A program made the translations under genes and the position numbers. The notes under the pieces are model-generated. The model made no database searches, was not told the DNA's origin, and saw only the letters and a list, made by a program, of their open reading frames with translations. Positions 12,601 through 20,796 of a stretch of 64,000 nt of DNA are shown piece after piece (the first letter of the stretch is position 1; each line of letters opens with the position of its first letter). The stretch covers positions 17,446,722 to 17,510,721 of the forward strand of contig CM056383.1 in the NCBI GenBank assembly GCA_029718625.1. Direction: 5' to 3'. This stretch comes from Synaphobranchus kaupii (taxonomy: Eukaryota > Chordata > Actinopteri > Anguilliformes > Synaphobranchidae).

Positions 12601-15600
12601 TTTCCTGCAGGTAACGTTCTACACTACCGGAAAAAAAACTCTGCTGTGCAGAAACTCACTAGCTCACTCGCTAGCTCGTAGCCCACACATGGAAGGTTGG
12701 AGTTACGCATCCGGCAATCCAGTGTTGAATAGCCTAACTGCTGTGCTTATGAACTCACTAGCTCGCTCGCTAGCTCGTAGCCCACACATGGAAGGTTGGA
12801 GTTACGCATCCGGCAATCCAGTGTTGAATAGCCTAACGTTAAATGTATCTCATTTTCTATAGAATACTAATAGCCCTATTTTAAAACTGTATTTCCATAT
12901 TTTACTGATGCAAACTATTTAGGCTGTACTAGCTATTTAGGCTGTATGTTTTTCATCTAGAATGTGTTTGCGTAGCCCATTGTGCATGTATGTCTCCATG
13001 TAGACTTGGTTCATTAATTTACATGCTTCTTCATGATCCATAGCTCAGGTGGTGCTGTTCATTGTATTTCATTGCACATTAAATACTGCTCATCTACAAA
13101 CTATTTTAATGTAATTGTGTGCTGTCTGTAATAGGATAACTTTTCTCATTCTTGTCAATAGAGGGCGTTATGGTTAAGCAAATGTTTGCATACATTTCTT
13201 TGGAATGCATGTCTCTCTCCGTGTTTATCTTCATGCGTTATTCATCATTAGTTAGCTATAAAAAATAAGTGATATCAGATCAAAAACGTCTACGACGTAA
13301 AAAAAGCCAAGTTACTCACGCATAGCCTACATAGCTGTTCTTAATTCCAAGTTGCAAAAACTAGGCCTGCCTTTAAAATTCTTGATATCAAAATGTGGCC
13401 AAGTTACAACTACCAATATTGCCTATCGTAGCTCACACTAAATAAACTAGCTCTATTCCAAAGCAATGCTATCCAAACTTTCCTAAATTATTTAATGCAA
13501 CTTGGCCCTGTGTTTCTTCATCTTACCATCTCAAGAGAATGTGGTCAATGAAACTGTATGTGCCACATCAAACTGCAAAATGAAAATAATTTATAGTGGA
13601 AATACTCTGATTCAGATGTGTTACACTTAGAAATTAAACAGAAAAATTACTACACTATAGGGCATGTTTGAAAAATTGTCTGCATCCACTGCTTTGGGTC
13701 TATGAAAAGCACAGAATGAATGAAATGTATTATTATTATAATTATTATTATTATGTATTTATTGATTTATTTATTTTGATTTCTATCAAAACCTGTGTGG
13801 TCCTACAGAGCATAGATATCCTTGTGTTCACAAAATTCTGTTTGCAAATATCATCATCATTTTTATCTGCATTTATTTATTCATCACCCCTTTCTCTATT
13901 GTACATGATGTTTCTTCATATAAATGTCTGTTTGTGAATTGTAAAGAATGCTGTAGCAGCAGTTAACATTTTAAAACCTGTACATTTTCTAAAGTAAACT
14001 TGCAAACAAAGTACAACCATATCCTTTCTGGAGTGTAATTATTCATCAACTGTTAAAAACATTCATTGAAATCATATGTTGTTCCATGAGGCACAATCTC
14101 TTCACATGCAAAGATGAAGAAACACAGGGCCAAGTTGCATGAAATAATTTAGGAAAGTTTGGATAGCATTGTTTTGGAATAGAGCTAGTTTATTTAGTGT
14201 GAGCTACGATAGGCAATATTGGTAGTTGTAACTTTTTTTTTGCAAGTTGGAATTAAGAATTTATGGACAGCTATGTAGGCTATGCGTGAGTAACTTGGCT
14301 TTTTTTATGTCGTAGACGTTTTTGATCTGATAAAAATATACAATACAAAAGGGATTAGTGCATTAAAATATTAAAAGTCCTGATAGAACCTAGTGAAATA
14401 TTTACACAGTTGGACACCCAAACGTGGGGGGTATTTCAGAAAGCGGGATTAAGGAGTTAGCCGGCTAATTTTTGTAAATATTTTGAAATAACCCAGGGGG
14501 GTATACTACGAAGCAGGATTACAGAGTTAGCTGGATAACTGCACTGAGCAAAACCTGGAACCATCCCAAATCTTTAACATGGACTGAAGTAAAAAGAGCT
14601 GTTCCGGGTTTTACTCAGTGCAGTTATCTAGCTAACTCAGTAATCCTGCTTCATATTATAATCCCCAGGCTCTCATCCAATCGGATGCCATGAAATTCAA
14701 AATATTTACAAAAGGTAGCTGGCTACTCCTTAATCCCCTGGAGTTGAATATCTTACACCAAGGCACAACAACAGTGCCCTGCTCTGGACTGATTGTGAGC
14801 ACAATTCCCAACAATGAATTTCTGATCTCTCACACTCTCTACCTGTCTCTCCACAGTGGCCATGTGTGGGCTGGACTCATTCTTCAGCAACCGTTTCCCC
14901 AGGACACCTCCAAAACTTGCACTTCCCTGGGTGGTCTTTAGACCTAGTAGAGAGAGAGGAGAACTTCCTCAATGCTCCTTGTCAGATATGTTGTTCTTAA
15001 ATTGGTGCCTGGTTTTCTCTCTATCTCTACCTCTACCCCCCCCCACCCCCCAAAGGAAATGTCCTGAGCTCATTATCTGTGCACAGATCTTGGATGGCAA
15101 CACTGCAAGTTTTATTACCTCTGAGGAGACACAGGACATTAAACTATTTAGGGCCCAACGTGGCTTAGAATATCATCGATGGTTTCCTTTTTGATTTTCA
15201 GTTTGCATGCCAATCTGTGACATTTAATTGAAATAACCAATTGAAAGTCAACATGTCTACGCAGATAATGGTTGTGGGGGCCTGCCCATTTTTAATTTGC
15301 CTTTGTACCTCAAGTTTCAATCGGAGGCCAGGGTGTTACCATTGGTCTTGTCACATGGACCGTAATACTTTGCCCAAATTTAAGGATCGTACAACAATCA
15401 TTCAACTTTCATTGTTAAACATGCATCTTTTGTAGAGGTTTTCAGTAATTGATCCGAATTGTCCTAACCCACTGTTTGGTCTTATTACAATGATGTTATA
15501 AACCCTGAATCTTTTGAGAATAATATCATGGTGCTTTCAACAACATAAGATAAGAAGTTTTCTTATAAATTAAAGTTGTTCGCTTTCGGATAAGCCAGTC

Positions 15601-16707
15601 CTTGCCACTGCAGCAGTTCCTGGAGTCTTGGAGAAGAAGTATTTCCTTGGTTGTGTAAACTCACGACATCTGAGTTTTTATAGCTGGCTTTTCTTTTGTT
15701 CCTCCTGCACGGAAACTGGAATATTCTGGCAAGGTCTGGCTCATCGCTCTCTCTCTCTTTACTGGTCATTTCAATTTAACATGGTTTAATGTCTTCTTTT
15801 TTGTAAATTATAAAGAGTGAGCCTATGTTCATGAATGAATGTATGATTCCAATTAATTATTCTAATTGATGGATTTTCCTGTAATAAATTATTTAATCTG
15901 AAGACCTTGATTTACAACTTTGTTTTGACTTGTTAGTTGATCCACCAGGTTACTAGCTTCCCCGACACCCTCTACACTACAAGATCTTTCTCAATGCCCC
16001 TCTACACTGCAAGATCTTTCTCAATGTCCCTCTACACTGCAAGATCTTCCTCAATGTCCCTCTACACTGAAAGATCTTTTTAAATGTCCCGCTACACTAC
16101 AAGATCTTTCTCAATGCCCTCTACTATGTTGGTTCAGGCACTTTCAGTTTAAACCAAACAACCGTCCAAATGATCTGCTTCTGAACTGAACCGAAGAAGA
16201 AAAAAAAAGATAGGGATAGTCTAGTAACTGAGAACAAAATGGCTGACCTGTCCGTTTCCCCTCCTTAAGTTTTTCCAGGTACTCCCTCATTTTCTGGGCA
16301 AGCATGAATGGCACCTTATCTAAAGTGACCACGCTCGAGTCAGTCAGGTTAAGCACCAGTCGGATGAGAATCTGCCTCGGGCCAAGCACCACTTTCTCCA
16401 CATTCTGCTTTAGCTGCAGGAAAAGCACAATTAAATGAATAAATCCACAAACAAAACTTCTTCAAACATCTACTCCAATCCTGCAGATATATTCATGAGT
16501 GCCTGTGTGATTTCATTCATAACTTTGTTGTACCTGAAATATTTTTGGAGCACCCCCACAGTTGAACTTCAGACACAGGTTGACCTTGTTGTCCCTCTCA
16601 TGAATCTCGAAGCTGCCCTCCTTCCACCGGGTGGTCCCCAGCTCCAGACTCTTGATGCGAATGTGGACGGAGTCCCCCTGTAGGACCTTGCGCACTGCAG
16701 GTGCCAT
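3610..16707 (-). CDS. usp37: Ubiquitin carboxyl-terminal hydrolase 37, 5' 13 coding exons (3' end off window)
   Basis: Cysteine-protease deubiquitinase; in other vertebrates it removes K48- and K11-linked ubiquitin from cell-cycle and replication substrates such as cyclin A. Exons, 5' to 3' on the minus strand: 16707-16534, 16413-16248, 14943-14843, 11196-11099, 10949-10872, 10415-10327, 10107-10023, 9598-9443, 9196-9065, 5166-5043, 4606-4407, 3894-3777, 3689-3610; all phases agree (1601 bp, about 533 codons; human about 980 aa). Start: ATG 16705-16707, before a PH-like domain (residues about 20-110: RWKEGSFEI, then NKVNLCLKFNCGGAPKIFQ). The Cys box NLGNTCYMNAILQSL is in exon 9 and DAHEFLSQCLDQL in exon 11. 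A PKEND KEN-box motif is kept in exon 5, while the human EKENK near residue 32 reads ERDNK. The acceptor at 3895 (ctgaaa on plus) is chosen because it restores the CKxC pair (CKGCRG) and human spacing. The His box and UIMs lie beyond the left edge. Confidence 0.93.
4101..4260. mobile_element. Harbinger-like palindromic MITE in USP37 intron
   Basis: A 160-bp palindromic element with termini GGGCTTGATTTACTAA and, inverted, TTAGTAAATCAGGCCC. It is flanked by the 3-bp direct repeat TAA (4098-4100 and 4261-4263), the target-site type of PIF/Harbinger elements. The inside is largely self-complementary (gcaaaactaataac against gttattagttttgc). It is non-coding. Confidence 0.75.
5476..5532. repeat. 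(TG)n and poly-G microsatellite
   Basis: A tgtgtgtg run passes into an almost pure G run at about 5498-5532, in the intron between USP37 exons 9 and 10. The G run may be length-variable or an assembly weak point. Confidence 0.85.
5586..5749. repeat. USP37 intron minisatellite, left block, with exon 9 edge copy
   Basis: Imperfect repeats of a unit of about 20-22 bp (tgtgaggtaaaggstgtagg on plus). It is the left block of one array, the rest being 6767-7014 and 8896-9064. Positions about 5613-5645 contain a near-copy of the 3' end of USP37 exon 9 with its donor: the last 25 exon bases with 2-3 differences, then gtatcc instead of gtaacc. The array therefore runs from real exon 9 donor to copied exon 9 edge. 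Confidence 0.8.
5750..6766. mobile_element. hAT-type non-autonomous element with perfect 8-bp target duplication
   Basis: It splits the minisatellite. Termini are TAGGGGTGTAACGATTC and, inverted, GATTCACACCCCTA. The 8-bp direct repeat GTGTATGG (5742-5749 and 6767-6774) flanks it exactly, as expected for hAT transposases. The inside carries many gaatcgaatcg words and a nested element at 5984-6316. No transposase ORF is present. Confidence 0.85.
5984..6316. mobile_element. Nested MITE with CAGTGTTTCCCCTA termini
   Basis: It sits inside the hAT element at 5750-6766. Ends are CAGTGTTTCCCCTA and, inverted, TAGGGGAAACACTG. Both sides are flanked by AGCTA (5979-5983 and 6317-6321). The CAGTG start resembles hAT termini, but only 5 bp of direct repeat can be seen, so the superfamily is uncertain. 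Inner arms gccgggcgg and ccgcccggc are also complementary. Confidence 0.6.
6767..7014. repeat. USP37 intron minisatellite, middle block
   Basis: About eleven copies of a 20-22 bp unit (gtgaggtaaaggctgtaggg). It continues the block at 5586-5749 across the hAT insertion and is itself interrupted at 7015 by an LTR. The reading frames across it (repeated YSLYLTP on the minus strand) come from the repeat and are not genes. Confidence 0.85.
7015..8895 (-). mobile_element. Probable solo LTR (about 1.9 kb) inside the minisatellite
   Basis: Termini TGTAGTG and CACTACA are inverted, begin TG and end CA, and are flanked by the 4-bp direct repeat AGGG (7011-7014 and 8896-8899) with minisatellite on both sides. 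On the minus strand a TATA-like ctataaaac lies near 8735-8745, followed by a GC-richer transcribed-looking part holding a 119-codon ORF (8259-8618), which matches no family I know. No reverse transcriptase or integrase is seen. A long LTR left by recombination is the simplest reading; a short non-autonomous retroelement is the alternative. The phrase aggcccctatcntatatctgatgg is repeated at 7563 and 7781. Confidence 0.6.
8896..9064. repeat. USP37 intron minisatellite, right block at exon 9 donor
   Basis: The last block of the 20-22 bp array runs into the 5' splice site of USP37 exon 9 (exon ends at 9065). The first intron bases on the minus strand (gtaacctacacccttacc) already match the repeat unit, so the array seems to have grown out of the donor region. 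Confidence 0.8.
11701..11775 (+). repeat. tRNA-like SINE head
   Basis: The sequence tagcttagtggtta resembles an A box and gggttcgagccc a B box of a Pol III promoter, spaced as in a tRNA. Acceptor and T stems do not pair well, so this is a tRNA-derived SINE head and not a functional tRNA gene. It lies in a USP37 intron. Confidence 0.55.
12340..12372. repeat. (AAT)n / (AAG)n microsatellite
   Basis: A run of ataataataataat followed by aagaagaag in a USP37 intron. Confidence 0.85.
12654..12840. repeat. Two-copy 99-bp tandem duplication
   Basis: The word gcccacacatggaaggttgg starts at 12681 and again at 12780, giving a period of 99 bp. The copies are almost identical up to agcctaac, indicating a recent duplication. 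The unit is a multiple of three, so the spurious ORF at 12440-12862 carries a repeated peptide; it is not supported as a gene. Confidence 0.85.
13274..14331. mobile_element. Foldback-type element with long (about 220-250 bp) inverted repeats
   Basis: The left arm, about 13274-13524, starts atcagatcaaaaacgtctac. The right arm, about 14111-14331, is its near reverse complement. The left arm has about 50 extra bases around 13357-13410. The roughly 590-bp centre contains only AT-rich sequence and a tattattat tract. There is no transposase, so it is a long-TIR non-autonomous DNA element; the superfamily is not identified. Confidence 0.75.
14426..14740. mobile_element. Palindromic MITE interrupted by a second MITE
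   Basis: Outer arms: ggattaaggagttagccggc, then tgtaaatattttgaaat, against the complementary atttcaaaatatttacaaaa and gccagctacc on the right. Inside it, 14493-14668 is another palindrome: gaagcaggattacagagttagc, read in two parts, with its near complement at 14620-14652, bounded by ccaggggggtat and atccccagg. The outer right terminus is shorter than the left. Confidence 0.65.
15970..16120. repeat. 30-bp minisatellite, five copies
   Basis: The unit is tctacactgcaagatctttc plus tcaatgtccc, in the USP37 intron between exons 2 and 3. Copies differ by one to four bases. Confidence 0.85.
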
Positions 16708-17714
16708 CACTGGCTGTCAGGATGGGGATCCTCCTATTTTAACTTCCACAGCTGAGTTGTACCAATAAACTGGGGCCAAGATCAAATCAATTCTGAAAAT
16801 GTAGGCAAAAAAATTACTACAGCAAAAGTGAAGGGCATCCTTTATGCACCTGGCACCCTCAGTATTATTTCATTTGTTGAAGCCATTTACAGGAACTGAG
16901 GAAGGTGTAAAATACTTAGTTTTATTTTAAGCCACTGGCTGTCAAGTTCGACAGAAGTCTTGAAATTAACGTTTAGTTACTTGACATATTCTAGCACATA
17001 GCTACAATGTCTATTTAATCGACGCAGAGGACACACAGCCACTGCCGGCTAACGTAAACGTTAGTTATCTAACGTTATGTCAACAAAGTCCAGAAGCTAG
17101 CTGTGTAACGTTAGCCCACTAACAAACACTGAGCATAAGATAGCTGCTGCGTGATAAAACAAAAAACTAAAAGTCGGTGGTTAACAGTTAACGTTACTGC
17201 TGTGTTACCTCGAAAGTCAGCAAGCTACCTATAACATTAACGTTACGAGAACTAAGTTACTGTTAACGTTAATGACCCAACATGCCAAGTAATGTTAACA
17301 CACTCAATGAGCCAACTATCTAATTAGACTGCTAGCAGTGTAATGACAACGTATCTCTGGGATTGACAGCCATAGACATGTCATGCAACATATTTAGCTA
17401 GGTGGTAAAATTCCGCAATACTTCGTACAACAGCCAAACATTAGGCCTTTGCAACAATTAGCTAACGTTACTGGAAAGCAAATAAAGTTGGCTAATATAG
17501 CAAGAGAACGTTAGCACTAGGTAACTTAGCGATAACTTAAGTCATTAGCAAGTTGACTGGCAACATTATGGGAATTAAGGAATACTTAACTGTCACTTGT
17601 CTGCGAAAAAAAGGCTCTGGCTAAATAAAAGATACTTACTTCTGACTTAAAAGAATATATTCCAAAAATTCTACAGATAAATCATGTAATTCAGCTGATG
17701 ATTCTTGCTATTAT

Positions 17715-17820
17715 CCGTCCAGCCAGCATGCGCAGTTCGCTGTTCGGACAGTGTGGCTGCGCGACACTGCGCATGCGCTAAACACGATGGCGGGAACTGA
17801 TCCACCGTCTCGCGAGAATG
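17715..17820 (-). promoter_or_regulatory. USP37 CpG promoter with NRF1, YY1-like and TCTCGCGAGA motifs
   Basis: About 1 kb upstream of the USP37 ATG the sequence becomes CpG-rich. GCGCATGCGC (17769-17778) is the NRF1 palindrome, ATGGCGG (17787-17793) resembles YY1, and TCTCGCGAGA (17808-17817) is the palindrome bound by BANP in vertebrate housekeeping promoters. A second NRF1 half-site, catgcgcag, lies at about 17728. These motifs are symmetric, so a divergent transcript is possible. The 5' UTR exon and TSS cannot be placed by eye. Confidence 0.6.
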
Positions 17821-18120
17821 AACTTAGCTTCCGCTTTGCACCTTGCACGGGCTATCTTCTTGAGGTACTTAATGCCCTTTGGTCTTGCTCAGTTTTCTCG
17901 CAGTTGATTAAAGTATGTTCGCTTAGTAAAAACGATTTATATACATGTCCTATAATTCTACTGTCGTAATATAAGTACATACAGTTAATTAAACCAAGAC
18001 ATAACTGAATATTAACAAACACAAGCTGGACGGGCCCAGGAAGTCCTAACGTTACTTGATATCTCTTGATACTCTGCACTGTATATGCAGATAACGTGAA
18101 ATAACTGAGAATGAGCTTCA

Positions 18121-18357
18121 ATGTAAGTTACATTACATTACATTATAGGCATTTAGCAGACGCTCTTATCCAGAGCGACTTACACAACTTCTTATTACAT
18201 TTATCCATTCATACAGCTGGATATATACTGAAGCAATTCAGGTTAAGTACCTTGCTCAAGGGTACAACGGCAGTGTCCTACCTGGGAATCGAACCTGCAA
18301 CCTTTCAGTTACAAGTCCAGTTCCTTAACCATTATACTACACTGCCGCTCCAGTAAG
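18121..18357 (-). mobile_element. tRNA-derived SINE (V-SINE-like), minus orientation
   Basis: Read on the minus strand it starts gcggcagtgtagtataatgg, has the B box ggttcgattccc, and ends with aagtcgctctggataagagc, gtctgctaaatg and a taatgtaatg tail. That core is typical of the V-SINE group of fish (family assignment from memory). GTAAGT flanks both sides (18124-18129 and about 18353-18358). A close relative lies at 52203-52434 in the opposite orientation. Confidence 0.8.
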
Positions 18358-18359
18358 TG

Positions 18360-18360
<1 letters not shown>

Positions 18361-18447
<87 letters not shown>

Positions 18448-18476
18448 GCGTGTGTGTGTGTGCGTGTGCGCGCGCG
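18361..18476. repeat. (TG)n microsatellite
   Basis: About 110 bp of nearly pure TG with a few GC interruptions at the right end. ORFs of Cys-Val or Thr-His repeats across it are artefacts. Confidence 0.95.
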
Positions 18477-18790
18477 ACACAGACACAGTGGGGACCAAAA
18501 GCCTGAGGACACCAAGTCCTACCAGGTGTTGGTTGTTTTCATTATTTATCAAGGAATAATGCAATTATGATACTCCAGTTGCTATTCTTATTCAAGAATA
18601 CATTATTGAATACAAAATTTTAAAAAACACTAATTTCCAAAACACTCATATCAAATGGGAAGCTATGTGAATATCTGGTTTGTCAAAGTGTTTTTCTATT
18701 TGTTGTCACGCAATTTATTCCATTCAAATATTAACAAATTAACAACTAAAACTATCAATTAAATGAATCTGCCATTCTACCCGTTAATGC

Positions 18791-18794
<4 letters not shown>

Positions 18795-18844
<50 letters not shown>
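18795..18844. repeat. (TA)n microsatellite
   Basis: About 50 bp of pure TA shortly before the I-clade LINE insertion. Confidence 0.95.
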
Positions 18845-18848
<4 letters not shown>

Positions 18849-18885
18849 ACAATAAATAGGCCTATACATAAAATTACACTTCATG

Positions 18886-20597
18886 AATTTGGGTAGATGA
18901 GAGATGTACATGGAAGACACATGTGGAAAAGCTAGAAACTAAATGTAAAAAAGTAATAAATTTAATGAGGGCTATATCTGGATATACATGGGGAGCAGAT
19001 AAGCAGGCATTAATAGATATATATAGGGCTTTGATGAGATCAGCAATTGACTATGGGTGTTTTGTTTATGGGGCAGCAGCTAAATCACACTTAAACCAAA
19101 TTGATAGAATGCAAAGCAAAGCCTTGAAACTTAGCATCGGTGCAATGAGATCAACACCATGTAATGCTGTGTTAGTAGAATCAGGGGAAATCCCACTAGA
19201 GCTCAGGAGAGACAAACTGGCTCTAACATACTGGATTCGGCTTAGGGGATGTGGGGATGAAAATGCCACTAAAAGTGTCCTAAACGAATGCTGGGAGTAT
19301 AGACATAACGGAATAGGTTTTGGATGGAAGATAAAAGACAAATCAGAAGAATATGACCTAGATGGAATACATTTCAATTCCCCTACTCCAATAAGTAATG
19401 TTCCCCCATGGCTCTTCCCTAAAGCTAAAGTTGATTTTAGTATCCTGGAACTAAAGAAAAATTGGGCGGAACATGAAATAGGATACTGTGCAAACCAGCA
19501 TATAATAAACACATATTCTAATTACCTACATATCTTTACTGACGGATCAAAAGATCAAAATGACCATGTAGGAATAGGAGTATATATCTCACAATTTAAA
19601 ATACATATAGGGAAGAGAATTTCTGATAAATTATCAGTATATACAGCCGAGATAATGGCAGTGATTGTTAGTCTTCAATGGGTGGAAGAAGTGAGACCAG
19701 ACAGGGTGGTGCTGTGTATTGACTCTGCAGCAGTTCTTTTTAGCCTACAGACAATGAACTCAATTAGGGAAGACCTAGTATATGAAATGTTTCAATGTCT
19801 ATATAGAACGCAGAGAATGGGAATAGAAATAATATTTTGTTGGGTACCTGCACATGTGGGATTAGAGGGTAATGAAATTGCAGACAGGATGGCAAAAAGA
19901 TCGCTAAATATGACGCACATAATTAATATAGCATTTGGAATAGGGGAAGGTAAAGCATTAATTAAAAAGAAAATATTGGAATGCTGGCAGAAAAAATGGG
20001 ACGAGGACAGTAAGGGTAGAACATATTATAGGGTACAAAAGTCCGTTAGAGCACAGAGTGTTAAAGGGCGAAGCAGAAGAGAGGAGGTAGTCATATCAAG
20101 ACTAAGATTTGACCATACTGGTCTAAATAAAACTTTATTTTTATTGGGTAAAGGGAACTCGCATAGTTGTGCACATTGTGGTATAATTGAAAACACTGAA
20201 CATATAATAATGCATTGCATAAAATATAAAGATGAAAGGGAGCGTTTACAGCAAAGGGTAAGAGAGGTTGGACGAGGTTGGGATTTGGAAGGGATATTAG
20301 GAACAAATGGAGATAAGGTGTGGGAAGTACAGAGAGGGATAATAGAGTTCTTAATAGGTTCAGGATTATTTAATAGAATATAGAATTTTACTTTATACTT
20401 ATAATTTTATTTATTAACTTAAGTGAATATCATAGAATAAAGAAATAATTATATTCATTTATTTATTTATTATTATATATATATTTTTTTTTCCTGGAAT
20501 CCTGTTCTACATACTCCGGTACGGTAGGTGGCGGTATGCACCTAAAGTTGGTATTGCAATCCGCCAAAAAACACAAAGAAGAAAGAAGAAGAAGAAG
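18886..20597 (+). mobile_element. 5'-truncated I-clade LINE, young, with 13-bp target duplication
   Basis: The insertion is bounded by the perfect direct repeat attacacttcatg (18873-18885 and 20598-20610) and ends in a (gaa)n tail. An open frame of about 498 codons (18887-20383) encodes the end of a reverse transcriptase (thumb: KKVINLMRAISG, RSAIDYGCFVYG). It then encodes an RNase H with its acidic residues in place (FTDGS, AEIMAV, IDSAAV, and HVGLEGNEIADRMAKRS) and a C-terminal CxxCx8Hx4C motif (CAHCGIIENTEHIIMHC). An RNase H domain after RT is typical of the I superfamily of LINEs. The RT palm and endonuclease are lost by 5' truncation. It is on the same strand as CNOT9 and ends about 200 bp before its ATG. 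Confidence 0.88.
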
Positions 20598-20619
20598 ATT
20601 ACACTTCATGTGACAAAAT

Positions 20620-20796
20620 CATTGCGCGCAAGGTGATGGTTCAAAGGTCATAGTTCAGGCGCTTGCGGTCCGGGCGGCGGCGTTGTCGTCTCTGTTGGTA
20701 ACAGAGATTCTTTTTTATTGTTAATATTTAGATTGTGACTGGTTTAAAATAGGTACTCAGCAACCCCCCGGAGACCATATCCAGGCGCTGCAGAGA
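20620..20796 (+). promoter_or_regulatory. CNOT9 promoter and 5' UTR region
   Basis: The GC-rich segment gcggtccgggcggcggcgtt at about 20665-20685 lies between the LINE tail and the CNOT9 ATG at 20797. It is the only CpG-rich stretch upstream of the gene. The TSS was not placed. Confidence 0.45.

Noticed and set aside
12440..12862. 140-codon ORF
   Set aside because: Its repeated half is the 99-bp tandem duplication; no family similarity and no splice context.
15563..15769. 68-codon minus-strand ORF in a USP37 intron
   Set aside because: Considered as an extra USP37 exon, but the flanking exons 2 and 3 join in phase without it and it has no counterpart in human USP37 as I know it.
18309..18570. 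Cys-Val and Thr-His repeat ORFs
   Set aside because: Translation of a (TG)n microsatellite.
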